Positions 28,701 through 36,297 of a DNA stretch of 64,000 nucleotides are shown piece by piece. This DNA comes from Sphingobacterium thalpophilum (lineage in GTDB: Bacteria; Bacteroidota; Bacteroidia; Sphingobacteriales; Sphingobacteriaceae). The DNA is taken from contig NZ_LR590484.1 in NCBI RefSeq assembly GCF_901482695.1, positions 3,596,001-3,660,000 on the forward strand, written 5' to 3'. A program made the position numbers and the translations under genes. Numbering within the stretch: position 1 is the stretch's first letter; the number at the start of each line of letters is the position of its first letter. Below the pieces are notes generated by a model. The model worked only from the letters and a program-made list of their open reading frames with translations. It was not told the DNA's origin and did not search any database.

Positions 28701-29116
28701 CCATGGAGGTGCATATAAAAGATGTCGCCGGACAGCGCAGTAAACACCGGACATCGAATGAAGCAGGTATTATGATACAGGCTGTAGACAGCAGGGAGGC
28801 CTATATCACTAACAATATTTTAACCGGATGGAACTTGGGCAATCTTTCCCGAAGTACAAGTCAAGGCATTTTACAGGAAGGAAATACAGGTACAGGGTTA
28901 GATTTTTTACCCTATCTACAGGTCCAAAAAGCCGGTGATTACTTCTTCTTGCGTTGCTCAAAAGACGGTCTTACGTGGAATGATCTTCCGAATACACCTT
29001 TTTTGAGAACAGATCTTCGTGGTAAAAAATTAAGAGTGGGTTTATATCAACTTGCAGGTTCCGATCAATTGGGATATGGAGATTTTGACCATGTAAAGAT
29101 CTGGGCTGATAATTGA
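25709..29116 (+). CDS. Multidomain GH43-family glycoside hydrolase (GH43 - F5/8C - LamG - C-terminal domain)
   Basis: 1135 residues from ATG 25709; a GTG at 25700 would add three residues. Signal peptide ends AYGQ. GH43 five-bladed propeller (about 30-320): putative general base Asp43 (FADPTIK), pKa modulator Asp151 (TLDGQTF) and general acid Glu205 (FFEAPYMF), with His in VHGPGHHS. Next is an F5/8-type discoidin domain (about 335-465, TASSYYNDDFRPSFLVDNN, WIQVDLG), a LamG-like jelly roll (about 490-690), an unassigned region, and a C-terminal jelly-roll resembling DUF1349 (about 965-1135). Family members remove arabinose, xylose or galactose units; the exact linkage is not readable. A terminator follows, so it is transcribed apart from susC. 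Confidence 0.9.
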   Translation: MYRYCLFVLAIIALGIGPAYGQHLKPHQQPNVLNPILPGYFADPTIKKIGDTYYIYATTDGNGWGAGPSQVWSSKDFCNWTIQPMNWPNTHWYWAPDVTQGYDGRYYLYYSQPVEIFGAVSEKPIGPWKPLVADGKSIIQNYMIPGVITLDGQTFKDDDGRIYMYWGTWGIYPGHGCAVGVLNKDMKSFESIDLIPNTVAKDFFEAPYMFKRDGIYYLMYSSGYCENDTYRVQYVMSKTGPLGPFEYPEGNPILATSEDGTVHGPGHHSILKEHDRYFIVYHRHNNPHSGSGFHRQVAVDELHFTADGHIQKVVPTHQGVGDLLKLQRRDEDLAFGKIVTASSYYNDDFRPSFLVDNNNGTLWRAKDNQKPAWIQVDLGKSEKISTISIQFEYPTYAYQYRIETSLDGKSWQSFVDRSENDRWASPVMEHGNAHARFVRLQLCRTQLNGLPLGVWNLRVYAKRVAQETLWSSPQPMPKHHREYGNILRIEANDYREGERLDRIANKGLLPGDLIATKPVVVKNYQGKKAFFFNGATSLRSTFAVPPSFSGNGSFTISMWVNNPDISRFEQLVAWSAGNQDLSKAVFGFGSDPQRGAIIHGSWPDMGFSVIPSKDEWHHIVLSFDGYQESIFIDGKMQRRENRMLFVNPADAFILGASDRLDDNFSGYISNIEIYDYNWDEETIKAAALNVAKDSFFALQTDDLNLGKVSKLRNQGTSVDTSVSIDGAQALILGGRIALKGIGIDNGSLTEILQKPAYSFVFDWYDGVNWQHGLLISQCGKRTFYQNGTVVDKEIFDRLFSFANKKVSLTYPFNFLQAYPDQLRDDQIKAKWQDWKEKMAAYAVPETPEILGSVRYINANNVFVQIKKQRDGLQYLFRSKGGHSGWIMQNHHLFNRTELGNAIEIYVKDEFGNVGYTKTMHVPAQEPKCFSSMLTQKYTIEENTIPFWDGYQASLLIDSAQIAIAGLGESWRIQSRYTKWGDVNFQPPFLFKEITGDFTMEVHIKDVAGQRSKHRTSNEAGIMIQAVDSREAYITNNILTGWNLGNLSRSTSQGILQEGNTGTGLDFLPYLQVQKAGDYFFLRCSKDGLTWNDLPNTPFLRTDLRGKKLRVGLYQLAGSDQLGYGDFDHVKIWADN

Positions 29117-29200
29117 TTAATTAAATGCCGCGCCCAATCGGCTATTCGAACATTTCCTTATTATACTCCTGTTAAAATAGTAGAAGCAGTTGGTAAAATC

Positions 29201-29242
29201 TGATAAAAATAGCGTATGTCCAAACGCTATTTTTGGTTTATC
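29201..29242 (+). terminator. Intrinsic terminator after the GH43 gene
   Basis: Perfect 11-bp stem aaaaatagcgt (29205-29215) with acgctattttt (29224-29234), 8-base loop, then T-rich sequence. It separates the AraC-GH43 unit from the SusC operon. Confidence 0.75.
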
Positions 29243-29266
29243 AGAAACGCAACTAATCAATTTGAA

Positions 29267-29283
29267 CGATACTACAAGTATCG
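29267..29283. promoter_or_regulatory. Candidate operator dyad upstream of susC
   Basis: Perfect inverted repeat cgatact-aca-agtatcg about 90 bp before the susC start. No T-run follows, so an operator is more likely than a terminator. The binding protein is unknown. Confidence 0.4.
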
Positions 29284-29372
29284 ATCTGGCAAAGGGGGGA
29301 ATGTAGTCTCTCTAGAAAATGAGCGATGTAACTGAGCCTGTGCTAAACTGAATTACACCTGTTTAATAAATT

Positions 29373-32300
29373 ATGAATATGTATGAAACCTATCCAAAAA
29401 AAATCCTATTTGGTATTTTAATGTTGTTGCTGTTTGTATGTCAACAGCTAAGTGCACAGCAACAACGAATGATCACAGGGGTCGTGAAAGATGACAAAGG
29501 AATTCCTTTATCTGATTTGAGTGTACTCGAAAAAGGAATGGGAAACGCATCTAAGACCGATGCCGATGGAAAGTTCTCCCTGAAGCTTAAATCGGCAAAT
29601 CCGACCTTGATTTTTAGCTCCGTTGGTTACGTCCGACAAGAAAGGACGCTACGTACTGGTGAAAATATGCTGCAGATTACGATGAAAGAAGATGGGACCG
29701 GACTTGATGAGGTGGTCGTCATGGGCTATCAGGACGTGCAGCGTCGGAAGACCACAGGTGCTATTGCTACTGTAAAAGGTAAAGATTTTGAAAATACACC
29801 TTACGCAACCTTCGATGCCATGTTGCAGGGGCGTGTCGCTGGTCTGACGGTGTTGAGTACTTCGGGCGAACCGGGTACCAATAATATTGTCAATATTCGC
29901 GGCACGAGCAACCTAGGCTTAGCAGACAACCAGCTGCAGGCACCGCTGTATGTGATCGACAATATCATTTACGACGTGAGTGATATTCAGGCTGCTTATG
30001 GCAACGCGAGCCCTTTGCAGGCGATTAACCCCAATGACATCGAATCGGTCGATATCCTGAAAGATGCTTCGGCATCGGCCATCTACGGTGCCCGTGCTGC
30101 AAATGGGGTCATTATTATCAAAACCAAACGTCCGGCGCAGGGGAAACCCGAAATACGGATCTCGGCATACAACGGAGTTTCAAGCCGTCCGGCCATGAAG
30201 CCCATTACTGTGGGAGCCGCCGAGCGCAGGCTGAAAATGAATTTGCTCTATCAGGGTGGATCGTACGACTGGTTCAACAACGGCTCTATCAGCCCCATGT
30301 TGACGGATAGTTTAAACCCCGCCTTTAACAATAATACCGATTGGCAGGGGCTCTTTCTGCAGTCGGCCAATATCAACAATGTCAATGTGAGTATCGGTGC
30401 CACCATGGAGAAATTTCTATACCGTTTCTCGGCACAGCGTTATTATGAGGAGGGCGTAATGATGGGCTTTGAAAATGAAAACCTGACCCCGCGCCTGATG
30501 TTGCAAGCTAACCCGACGGACAATTTCCAATTTGAAACAAATTTGTTCGCAGGTTTTACTAAAGCGAAACATGGCTCGGGTGACGATGCGAAATATCCAT
30601 TTAGTACCTGGGGATTTCCTTCTTCTTTCTATCAGATTACGGATGTGGACCAGCAGATCTATACGGGGCGCTACGATGGCCTGATGGACCGTGACAACTC
30701 ATTCAGCCTGAATGGAAATTTCGCCGGTACACTCAAGAAATTTCTGATCAATGGCCTGACCCTGCGCTCGCAGTTTTCGTTTAATGTCAATAATAATACA
30801 CGTGACCTCTTCCGTCCCAAACTGCTTACAGGCTATAGAAACTTTGCACAGAATTGGCAGAATCAAAATAAGCGCTGGGAATGGGAAACTTATTTTAACT
30901 ACATCAAAAGCATTCGCAATACCCATAATTTTAGTGCCGTTTTGGGTACTGGTATCGAACGCAATACGTCCAACAATAATTATATGTATGGCTATAACGA
31001 TAATGGGAATTATGTAAAGACCGTAACCGGTATCCCTTCGGGGCCTGATCTCTATGCGACGACTTCCATCAGTGAGCGCTCGCGCGTATCGGTGTTCGGA
31101 CGTTTTGGCTATGATTATAAGGACAAATACCTGCTTTCTGCAAGCTACCGGATGGATGCTTCGTCGCGTTACAGCAAGGACAACCGCTGGGGTATTTTCC
31201 CTTCGATCTCTGCCGGCTGGGTACTTTCGGAAGAGCCATTTTTTCAGGGCATCAAAAATGCAATATCCTTTTTTAAAGTGCGGGGCAGCTACGGTATTAC
31301 GGGACGCGATCCGGGTTCGTACTACGCGCGCTATACAGGGCTGACTTTTGATGCATCCTATGCAGGCGCCGTGCTGGAAAATGGCATCGGTGGTTCGGTA
31401 CTCTCGTATAATGGCAAGCCAGCAGTATCTCCTAATTATGCGGCGGCGGCAACATCACCGACGATCCGATGGGAGCGATCGCCGCAGTTTAATGCCGGAT
31501 TCGATATGAACCTGCTGCACGACCGGGTTACCGTGACTGCCGATTTTTATGTGCGCGACTCCAAAGAGCTGGTATACGATCTGACCATGCCAGCGACCTC
31601 GGGATACAGCACGGTCTCCAACAATTTTATCAGTGTCAGAAACAGCGGTGTGGAAATGACGCTTATTTCCCGAAATATGGCCCCCGGATCGGCATTCCAG
31701 TGGACGACCAACTTTAATATCGCTTACAATAAAAATTATGTGACCAGCCTCCCCGACGGTGGAAAGGAAATACAGGTGGGGCCACCCTGGATGCAACGCG
31801 CCCTGAATGTAGGTCAGCCTATTTTTCCATTTAAAGTGTGGGATGTGGATGGGGTATATGCAACCAATGCTGATGTGCCTGTCGATCCATTGACGGGGAG
31901 AAGAATAGCGCACTTTAATCGGTCAGTCCTTTATCAGGCCGGTGATCCGCGCAGAAGGGATGTCAATGGGGATTATGTGATCGACTACAACGATAAAATT
32001 GATATGGGAAATCCCAATCCTGACCTCGTTGGCGGATTTATTAACCAGTTTTCCTACAAGAATTTTAGCTTATCCACCCTCGTGAGCTTCGTGTTCGGAC
32101 GCTCCCTGTGGAACGGCTACCTGTCTGACAAGTTACAGGATGCTGGTTCTTCTGCCTTGTATACTACTTGGGGAACCAATTCCGCCATTGCAGGCGATTT
32201 TAAACCCAGCGACTTCTGGATGAAAGAGGGGGATCAGACCAAGTACCCGACTTTGTTTCGTAATACGGTAGATAATTGGCATATCGCCAATAGTACTTTT

Positions 32301-32540
32301 GTGGAAAATGCCAGTTTTGTACGCCTGAAAAATATTCAGCTGAGCTACACATTCCCGCAGGCCATGATGAAGAAACTTAAGTTGAAAATGCTTCGCATTT
32401 ATGGTGTGGTGGATAATGTGGCTGTCAAGTCGTGGTCGTCGGTGCCGGACCCTGAAGCTGTGGAAGCTAACGGTTATTCTACGGGGAATGGTTATCCGAT
32501 CCCTAAGAAATGGACAATAGGCTTGGATGTTACCTTTTAA
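29373..32540 (+). CDS. SusC/RagA-family TonB-linked outer membrane receptor of the GH43 PUL
   Basis: 1055 residues. Signal peptide (FGILMLLLFVCQQLSAQQ), carboxypeptidase-like domain (about 32-110), hinge LDEVVVMGYQDVQRRK, and plug (about 120-240) with MLQGRVAGLTV, NIRGTSNLG, LYVIDNIIYDVSD and DILKDASASAIYGARAANGVIII. The barrel ends IGLDVTF. SusC forms the energised pore and the following SusD gene its substrate-binding lid; together they import oligosaccharides from the GH43 enzyme. ATG 29373 is used; a second ATG two codons later is possible. First gene of a five-gene operon running to 38154. Confidence 0.96.
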   Translation: MNMYETYPKKILFGILMLLLFVCQQLSAQQQRMITGVVKDDKGIPLSDLSVLEKGMGNASKTDADGKFSLKLKSANPTLIFSSVGYVRQERTLRTGENMLQITMKEDGTGLDEVVVMGYQDVQRRKTTGAIATVKGKDFENTPYATFDAMLQGRVAGLTVLSTSGEPGTNNIVNIRGTSNLGLADNQLQAPLYVIDNIIYDVSDIQAAYGNASPLQAINPNDIESVDILKDASASAIYGARAANGVIIIKTKRPAQGKPEIRISAYNGVSSRPAMKPITVGAAERRLKMNLLYQGGSYDWFNNGSISPMLTDSLNPAFNNNTDWQGLFLQSANINNVNVSIGATMEKFLYRFSAQRYYEEGVMMGFENENLTPRLMLQANPTDNFQFETNLFAGFTKAKHGSGDDAKYPFSTWGFPSSFYQITDVDQQIYTGRYDGLMDRDNSFSLNGNFAGTLKKFLINGLTLRSQFSFNVNNNTRDLFRPKLLTGYRNFAQNWQNQNKRWEWETYFNYIKSIRNTHNFSAVLGTGIERNTSNNNYMYGYNDNGNYVKTVTGIPSGPDLYATTSISERSRVSVFGRFGYDYKDKYLLSASYRMDASSRYSKDNRWGIFPSISAGWVLSEEPFFQGIKNAISFFKVRGSYGITGRDPGSYYARYTGLTFDASYAGAVLENGIGGSVLSYNGKPAVSPNYAAAATSPTIRWERSPQFNAGFDMNLLHDRVTVTADFYVRDSKELVYDLTMPATSGYSTVSNNFISVRNSGVEMTLISRNMAPGSAFQWTTNFNIAYNKNYVTSLPDGGKEIQVGPPWMQRALNVGQPIFPFKVWDVDGVYATNADVPVDPLTGRRIAHFNRSVLYQAGDPRRRDVNGDYVIDYNDKIDMGNPNPDLVGGFINQFSYKNFSLSTLVSFVFGRSLWNGYLSDKLQDAGSSALYTTWGTNSAIAGDFKPSDFWMKEGDQTKYPTLFRNTVDNWHIANSTFVENASFVRLKNIQLSYTFPQAMMKKLKLKMLRIYGVVDNVAVKSWSSVPDPEAVEANGYSTGNGYPIPKKWTIGLDVTF

Positions 32541-32585
32541 TCATGTCAGTTTCATCGGATAACGGTGGATCAAAATTATTTACAG

Positions 32586-34061
32586 ATGAAAAGAAAAATA
32601 TTGTTTTTAATGCTGAGTGCTTTCATGTATCTCGTTTCAGGCTGTTCCAAGTTTCTGGATATTGAGCCTGTAAGTTCTGCTACGGATGAGAACTTTTGGA
32701 AAACGCAGGAAGATGCCACTAGCGCGACCAACGCCATGTATGCGCTGCTGCGCAAGGCCTTAAATCAGGCCAATGGTATGGCTTTCTATACCTACGGCGA
32801 TCTGCTCACGGACGAAATTACTTCTTCGACCAATGGGGACTTTGCCCCGATTGTCAATATGCAGCTCAACACGCCCGTAGCAGCTTCGGAAACGTGGCGG
32901 CCCGCGTATCAGCTGCGCCGCTATGATGTTTTCTATCAGGTCATAGACCAGGCCAACCGCGTGATCCAAAGGCTTCCTAAAATGGATGAAAATGCCTTTG
33001 ATGACGTATCGGTCAGAGATTATTATATCGGCGAAGCTTATTTTGTGCGAGCATTTGCGTATTTCTATATGGCTAGGGTATGGGGAACAGTACCAATTAT
33101 AACAGAGTCTGTGTTGCCAATAGATGCGGTAAACCTTCCAGCAAGCAAGGAGAGCGATGTGCTGGATCAGAGTCAGGCCGATTTATCCAAAGCGTTGACT
33201 TTGCTCAAATGGGACAATATCGACCAAGATGATTTTGCATTGCGTGGGAATACTGGAGCAGCGCTTGCTCTACAGGCGCACCTGAGTGCCTGGCGCGGTG
33301 AATATGCCGGCTGCGTCGAGGCGGCTAAATCGGTATTGGAAAGCGGTCAGTATTCTTTTGTGGGAAGGGACAGCCTGAACTACCGCGGTATCTATCAGGG
33401 AAAATCCAATGAAGGTATTTTTGAGATCTCCCAAAACGGTGAAAACGAAGGTACAAACTCGGGTATCGGTGCGTTTACACTGGCAGGACCCTATTACCGC
33501 TTGTTAACCGATCCGGTACTTAGAATCAGTCAGGATTATATTAAAACGCTTTTCAAAGACAGCAATGACAAGCGATTTAAAAGTGTATTTGATATTGCTT
33601 ATAACAATAACTATGCGCTGTGTACGAAATATGCGAATGTTAAGTTCTCGAGTAATGCGTCAAATGCCACTGCAATATTTAAAAATAACATCATCATTTT
33701 CCGGTATTCGGATATCAAGCTGCTGATGGCAGAGGGCTTGGCAGCGATCGGTAAGGCTAGTTCGGCAGAAAGCATTTTAAATGAAATCCGGAGCCAAGCG
33801 GGATTGCCCGCCTATACAAATGAGGAGCCGCTCATTGAAGCTATCTTTAATGAAAGAGCACGTGAGCTGTTTTTGGAAGGCCATCGCTATTTCGATCTCG
33901 TTAGGCTATATAAGCACTTCAATATCTATAAATTTCCAGAGGGAAAAATGAATCAGGCTCAATTTAATGCAAAGAAATACCTTTGGCCATTTGACCCATC
34001 GTTGTTGTCATCCAATCCAATGCTGAATCAGACACCATACTGGGGAACTGTCAATATGTAA
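32586..34061 (+). CDS. RagB/SusD-family surface nutrient-binding lipoprotein
   Basis: 491 residues from ATG 32586; the in-frame GTG at 32565 would place 7 residues before the signal peptide and is less likely. Lipobox VSGC, Cys20. TPR-rich SusD fold with characteristic blocks: SATDENFWKTQEDATSATNA near the N-terminus, YYIGEAYFVRAFAYFYMARVWG, and the C-terminal NERARELFLEGHRYFDLVRLYKHF and KKYLWPFD signatures. It caps the SusC pore, 45 bp downstream of that gene, and binds the incoming glycan at the cell surface. Confidence 0.96.
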   Translation: MKRKILFLMLSAFMYLVSGCSKFLDIEPVSSATDENFWKTQEDATSATNAMYALLRKALNQANGMAFYTYGDLLTDEITSSTNGDFAPIVNMQLNTPVAASETWRPAYQLRRYDVFYQVIDQANRVIQRLPKMDENAFDDVSVRDYYIGEAYFVRAFAYFYMARVWGTVPIITESVLPIDAVNLPASKESDVLDQSQADLSKALTLLKWDNIDQDDFALRGNTGAALALQAHLSAWRGEYAGCVEAAKSVLESGQYSFVGRDSLNYRGIYQGKSNEGIFEISQNGENEGTNSGIGAFTLAGPYYRLLTDPVLRISQDYIKTLFKDSNDKRFKSVFDIAYNNNYALCTKYANVKFSSNASNATAIFKNNIIIFRYSDIKLLMAEGLAAIGKASSAESILNEIRSQAGLPAYTNEEPLIEAIFNERARELFLEGHRYFDLVRLYKHFNIYKFPEGKMNQAQFNAKKYLWPFDPSLLSSNPMLNQTPYWGTVNM

Positions 34062-34080
34062 ACCACTAAACTTGAAAAAG

Positions 34081-35223
34081 ATGAAAACCTTATATCGATT
34101 TGTATTGCTGTTGGCTTTTGGACTGACAGTGATCGGTTGCAAGAAAGCAGCTTATCTGACGGATGACGGTCTCCATGTAGCCGAAGTCAATCTGTCTACT
34201 TACGACTACCTCGCTGCTCATCCCAATAGGATGTTTGATACCTTGCTCTTGGTAATCGACCATTTTAAACTAAAAGATGAAATTAACAGGGCAAAAACCT
34301 TTTGGGCACCTTCGGACTATTCGGTTAAGCGTTATTATAAGCAAAAAGAAGACTCGGTCAAGTATGTGGATGAAAATGCACAGTATTCTTTCGACCAGTT
34401 TTTGAACGACATCCCCTTAGATTCGGTTAGGGCGTACATCTACAACGATGCTCCTTACGATCTGGAAACGGCTAGCACAGCGTATACGACGATCAGCAAT
34501 GCGGCCAATGTGGGCGGATTTTTCTATCATAGGCAAAGGCAGCCCAAAGCGGCCTGGTCTTCACAGCCCGTTTATTACCTGTATTACGTGAAAGTGCGTG
34601 GCGAGGCGGATCAGATTAGTCCCGACGGCATTGTTACGGTCAAAGAAGATGATCAGGCCGATATGCGGGTATACTGCCAGACTACCGGCATCAAAACAGC
34701 ATCAGGAACCACGCTGAATGTGCTGGCCAATACCCATACGTTTATAGGTGATTTTGTACCGCGCATCATCACGGGCCCTAAAATCGTAGAAACCGGTTCT
34801 ATACTGACATTTACCTATGATCTGAGCATCAAATATGATGCAGCCGGTTATACAGGCACCACAGTGGATCTGCTGCTGCCACGTTTAGCCCGCTTTTATG
34901 GCGTGGAGAGTGGGGCTATATCCGCGCTGGTGGGGAGGGATATCACGTACTATGCCGTGCAGCCGGATGGCAGCCTGAATGCAAATAGTACAGCGAATGC
35001 TCCGGGGCACTGGTTCGATGCCAAAGGACAAACCTGTTCATGGGGTACGGATGCACGCATCGTGTCTGAGCTGTCAACCTCAACGATGACCTTTAATGTA
35101 CTGCAATATCCGGGGCAAACAACAGTGGGCAGTACCTATACCGTACGACAGTCCCTCGTATACAAGTCCAAAGCAAAAGGTGATTTGAATGCTGTTTTTG
35201 TATTCAATGTTAAGATCAAATAA
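34081..35223 (+). CDS. PUL surface lipoprotein with FAS1-like domain and C-terminal DUF4859 domain
   Basis: 380 residues from ATG 34081 (a TTG nine bases earlier is ignored). Lipobox VIGC, Cys20. Residues about 35-130 resemble a fasciclin-like domain (LSTYDYLAAHPNRMFDTLLLVID, KTFWAPSDYSVKRYY). The C-terminal 130 residues match the C-terminus of the metalloprotease encoded two genes downstream, position for position (TGTTVDLLLPRL..FYGVESGAI, YYAVQPDGSLN, APGHWFDAKG, QYPGQTTVGSTYTVRQSLVY), a module I recognise as DUF4859. It is probably displayed at the surface next to SusCD and may bind substrate. It follows susD by 20 bp. Confidence 0.83.
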   Translation: MKTLYRFVLLLAFGLTVIGCKKAAYLTDDGLHVAEVNLSTYDYLAAHPNRMFDTLLLVIDHFKLKDEINRAKTFWAPSDYSVKRYYKQKEDSVKYVDENAQYSFDQFLNDIPLDSVRAYIYNDAPYDLETASTAYTTISNAANVGGFFYHRQRQPKAAWSSQPVYYLYYVKVRGEADQISPDGIVTVKEDDQADMRVYCQTTGIKTASGTTLNVLANTHTFIGDFVPRIITGPKIVETGSILTFTYDLSIKYDAAGYTGTTVDLLLPRLARFYGVESGAISALVGRDITYYAVQPDGSLNANSTANAPGHWFDAKGQTCSWGTDARIVSELSTSTMTFNVLQYPGQTTVGSTYTVRQSLVYKSKAKGDLNAVFVFNVKIK

Positions 35224-35302
35224 ATTATGAACCTATCTGGATGATCCGGTGGCAGTGCTGGATTAAACGGATAGTTTTGTTACAAAGGAAAAAATAAAAC
35301 AG

Positions 35303-36271
35303 ATGAAAAGACCAAGTTCTATCCTAGGCTTAGCAGGTTTATCCGTGTTGATATTGGATTCCTGCAAGAGTGACCAAATAGGTTATTTAAGTGAAAATAT
35401 ACGGTATAATGTTGAAAACTTACAAGTCAACCAGGGGGCGGTGGTGTATACAGAAGCTCTGGTCGCCAATGGAAGCACAACCCCGTTGACGGTGAATCTA
35501 CTCGCGGTACGGAATAAGGAAACCGGTGAACTGACAACAGAATTTTCAAAAGAGCATGAGATATCCACCTACCTTGCTGAGATTACCTGGCGGGATACCA
35601 CTCTGGATCAATTGAAAGCTAAAATTGGGAAGGCTAAATATCCACCGATGATGCTCAATGCCACCGGTGGCCGGGTGGGATTTACGCAGGCAACGCAATT
35701 TGTGACTCCGGGGCAGTACACGATCGATGTGGAGGTGAACAATATCGCCGGTCAGAAAATAGTTAAGAATATCCTGGATTTTACTGTCATCGGCGCTAAG
35801 AAAGAGGATATTTTATTTCAATCGTGCACAAGTTCGGACTACGGTGCAGAATCCAATTTTTTGCCTTATACCGATTATCAGATCAGTGTTGGACATCAGG
35901 CCGAAGGAGAAAACAAAATTGTCTATATATGGGAAGATAAAAACGGCAAGCCTTTCAATCCAAAAAAAGGCGAGATCATCAAACGTGGGGATCGGCCAAC
36001 TTTCAAAAACTGGTCACCTTATTATCCGGAGGAAGTCACGGATACGGCTTTGGTGTATCGCTATCCGGACGTGTCGGGCTTGGTATATCCCATTATGAAC
36101 GGTACCTATGTAGGCACGGAATTTTGGTCGGGCGATCCCATTTCTTATTACCGTGTGGTGGGTACGGCAAATTCATTGGGGCGTAATCTCAATCCGGTAT
36201 CGACCATCAAATTCTACAGAAGCGGTACCTACATCGTTCGCTTCCGTTTTCTAGCAATCACACATAGTTGA
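35303..36271 (+). CDS. DUF5007-like PUL lipoprotein
   Basis: 322 residues with a lipoprotein-like signal (VLILDSCKSD, Cys21). The stretch IGYLSENIRYNVENLQVNQGAVVYTEALVANGSTTPLTV is typical of the DUF5007 family found in Bacteroidota PULs. Immunoglobulin-like strands follow (GQYTIDVEVNNIAGQK), and the C-terminal half has no recognisable catalytic motif. Position between two surface lipoproteins suggests a glycan-binding accessory role; function unproven. Confidence 0.72.
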   Translation: MKRPSSILGLAGLSVLILDSCKSDQIGYLSENIRYNVENLQVNQGAVVYTEALVANGSTTPLTVNLLAVRNKETGELTTEFSKEHEISTYLAEITWRDTTLDQLKAKIGKAKYPPMMLNATGGRVGFTQATQFVTPGQYTIDVEVNNIAGQKIVKNILDFTVIGAKKEDILFQSCTSSDYGAESNFLPYTDYQISVGHQAEGENKIVYIWEDKNGKPFNPKKGEIIKRGDRPTFKNWSPYYPEEVTDTALVYRYPDVSGLVYPIMNGTYVGTEFWSGDPISYYRVVGTANSLGRNLNPVSTIKFYRSGTYIVRFRFLAITHS

Positions 36272-36297
36272 TATCTAGTCTATTAACGGTTTAAATT

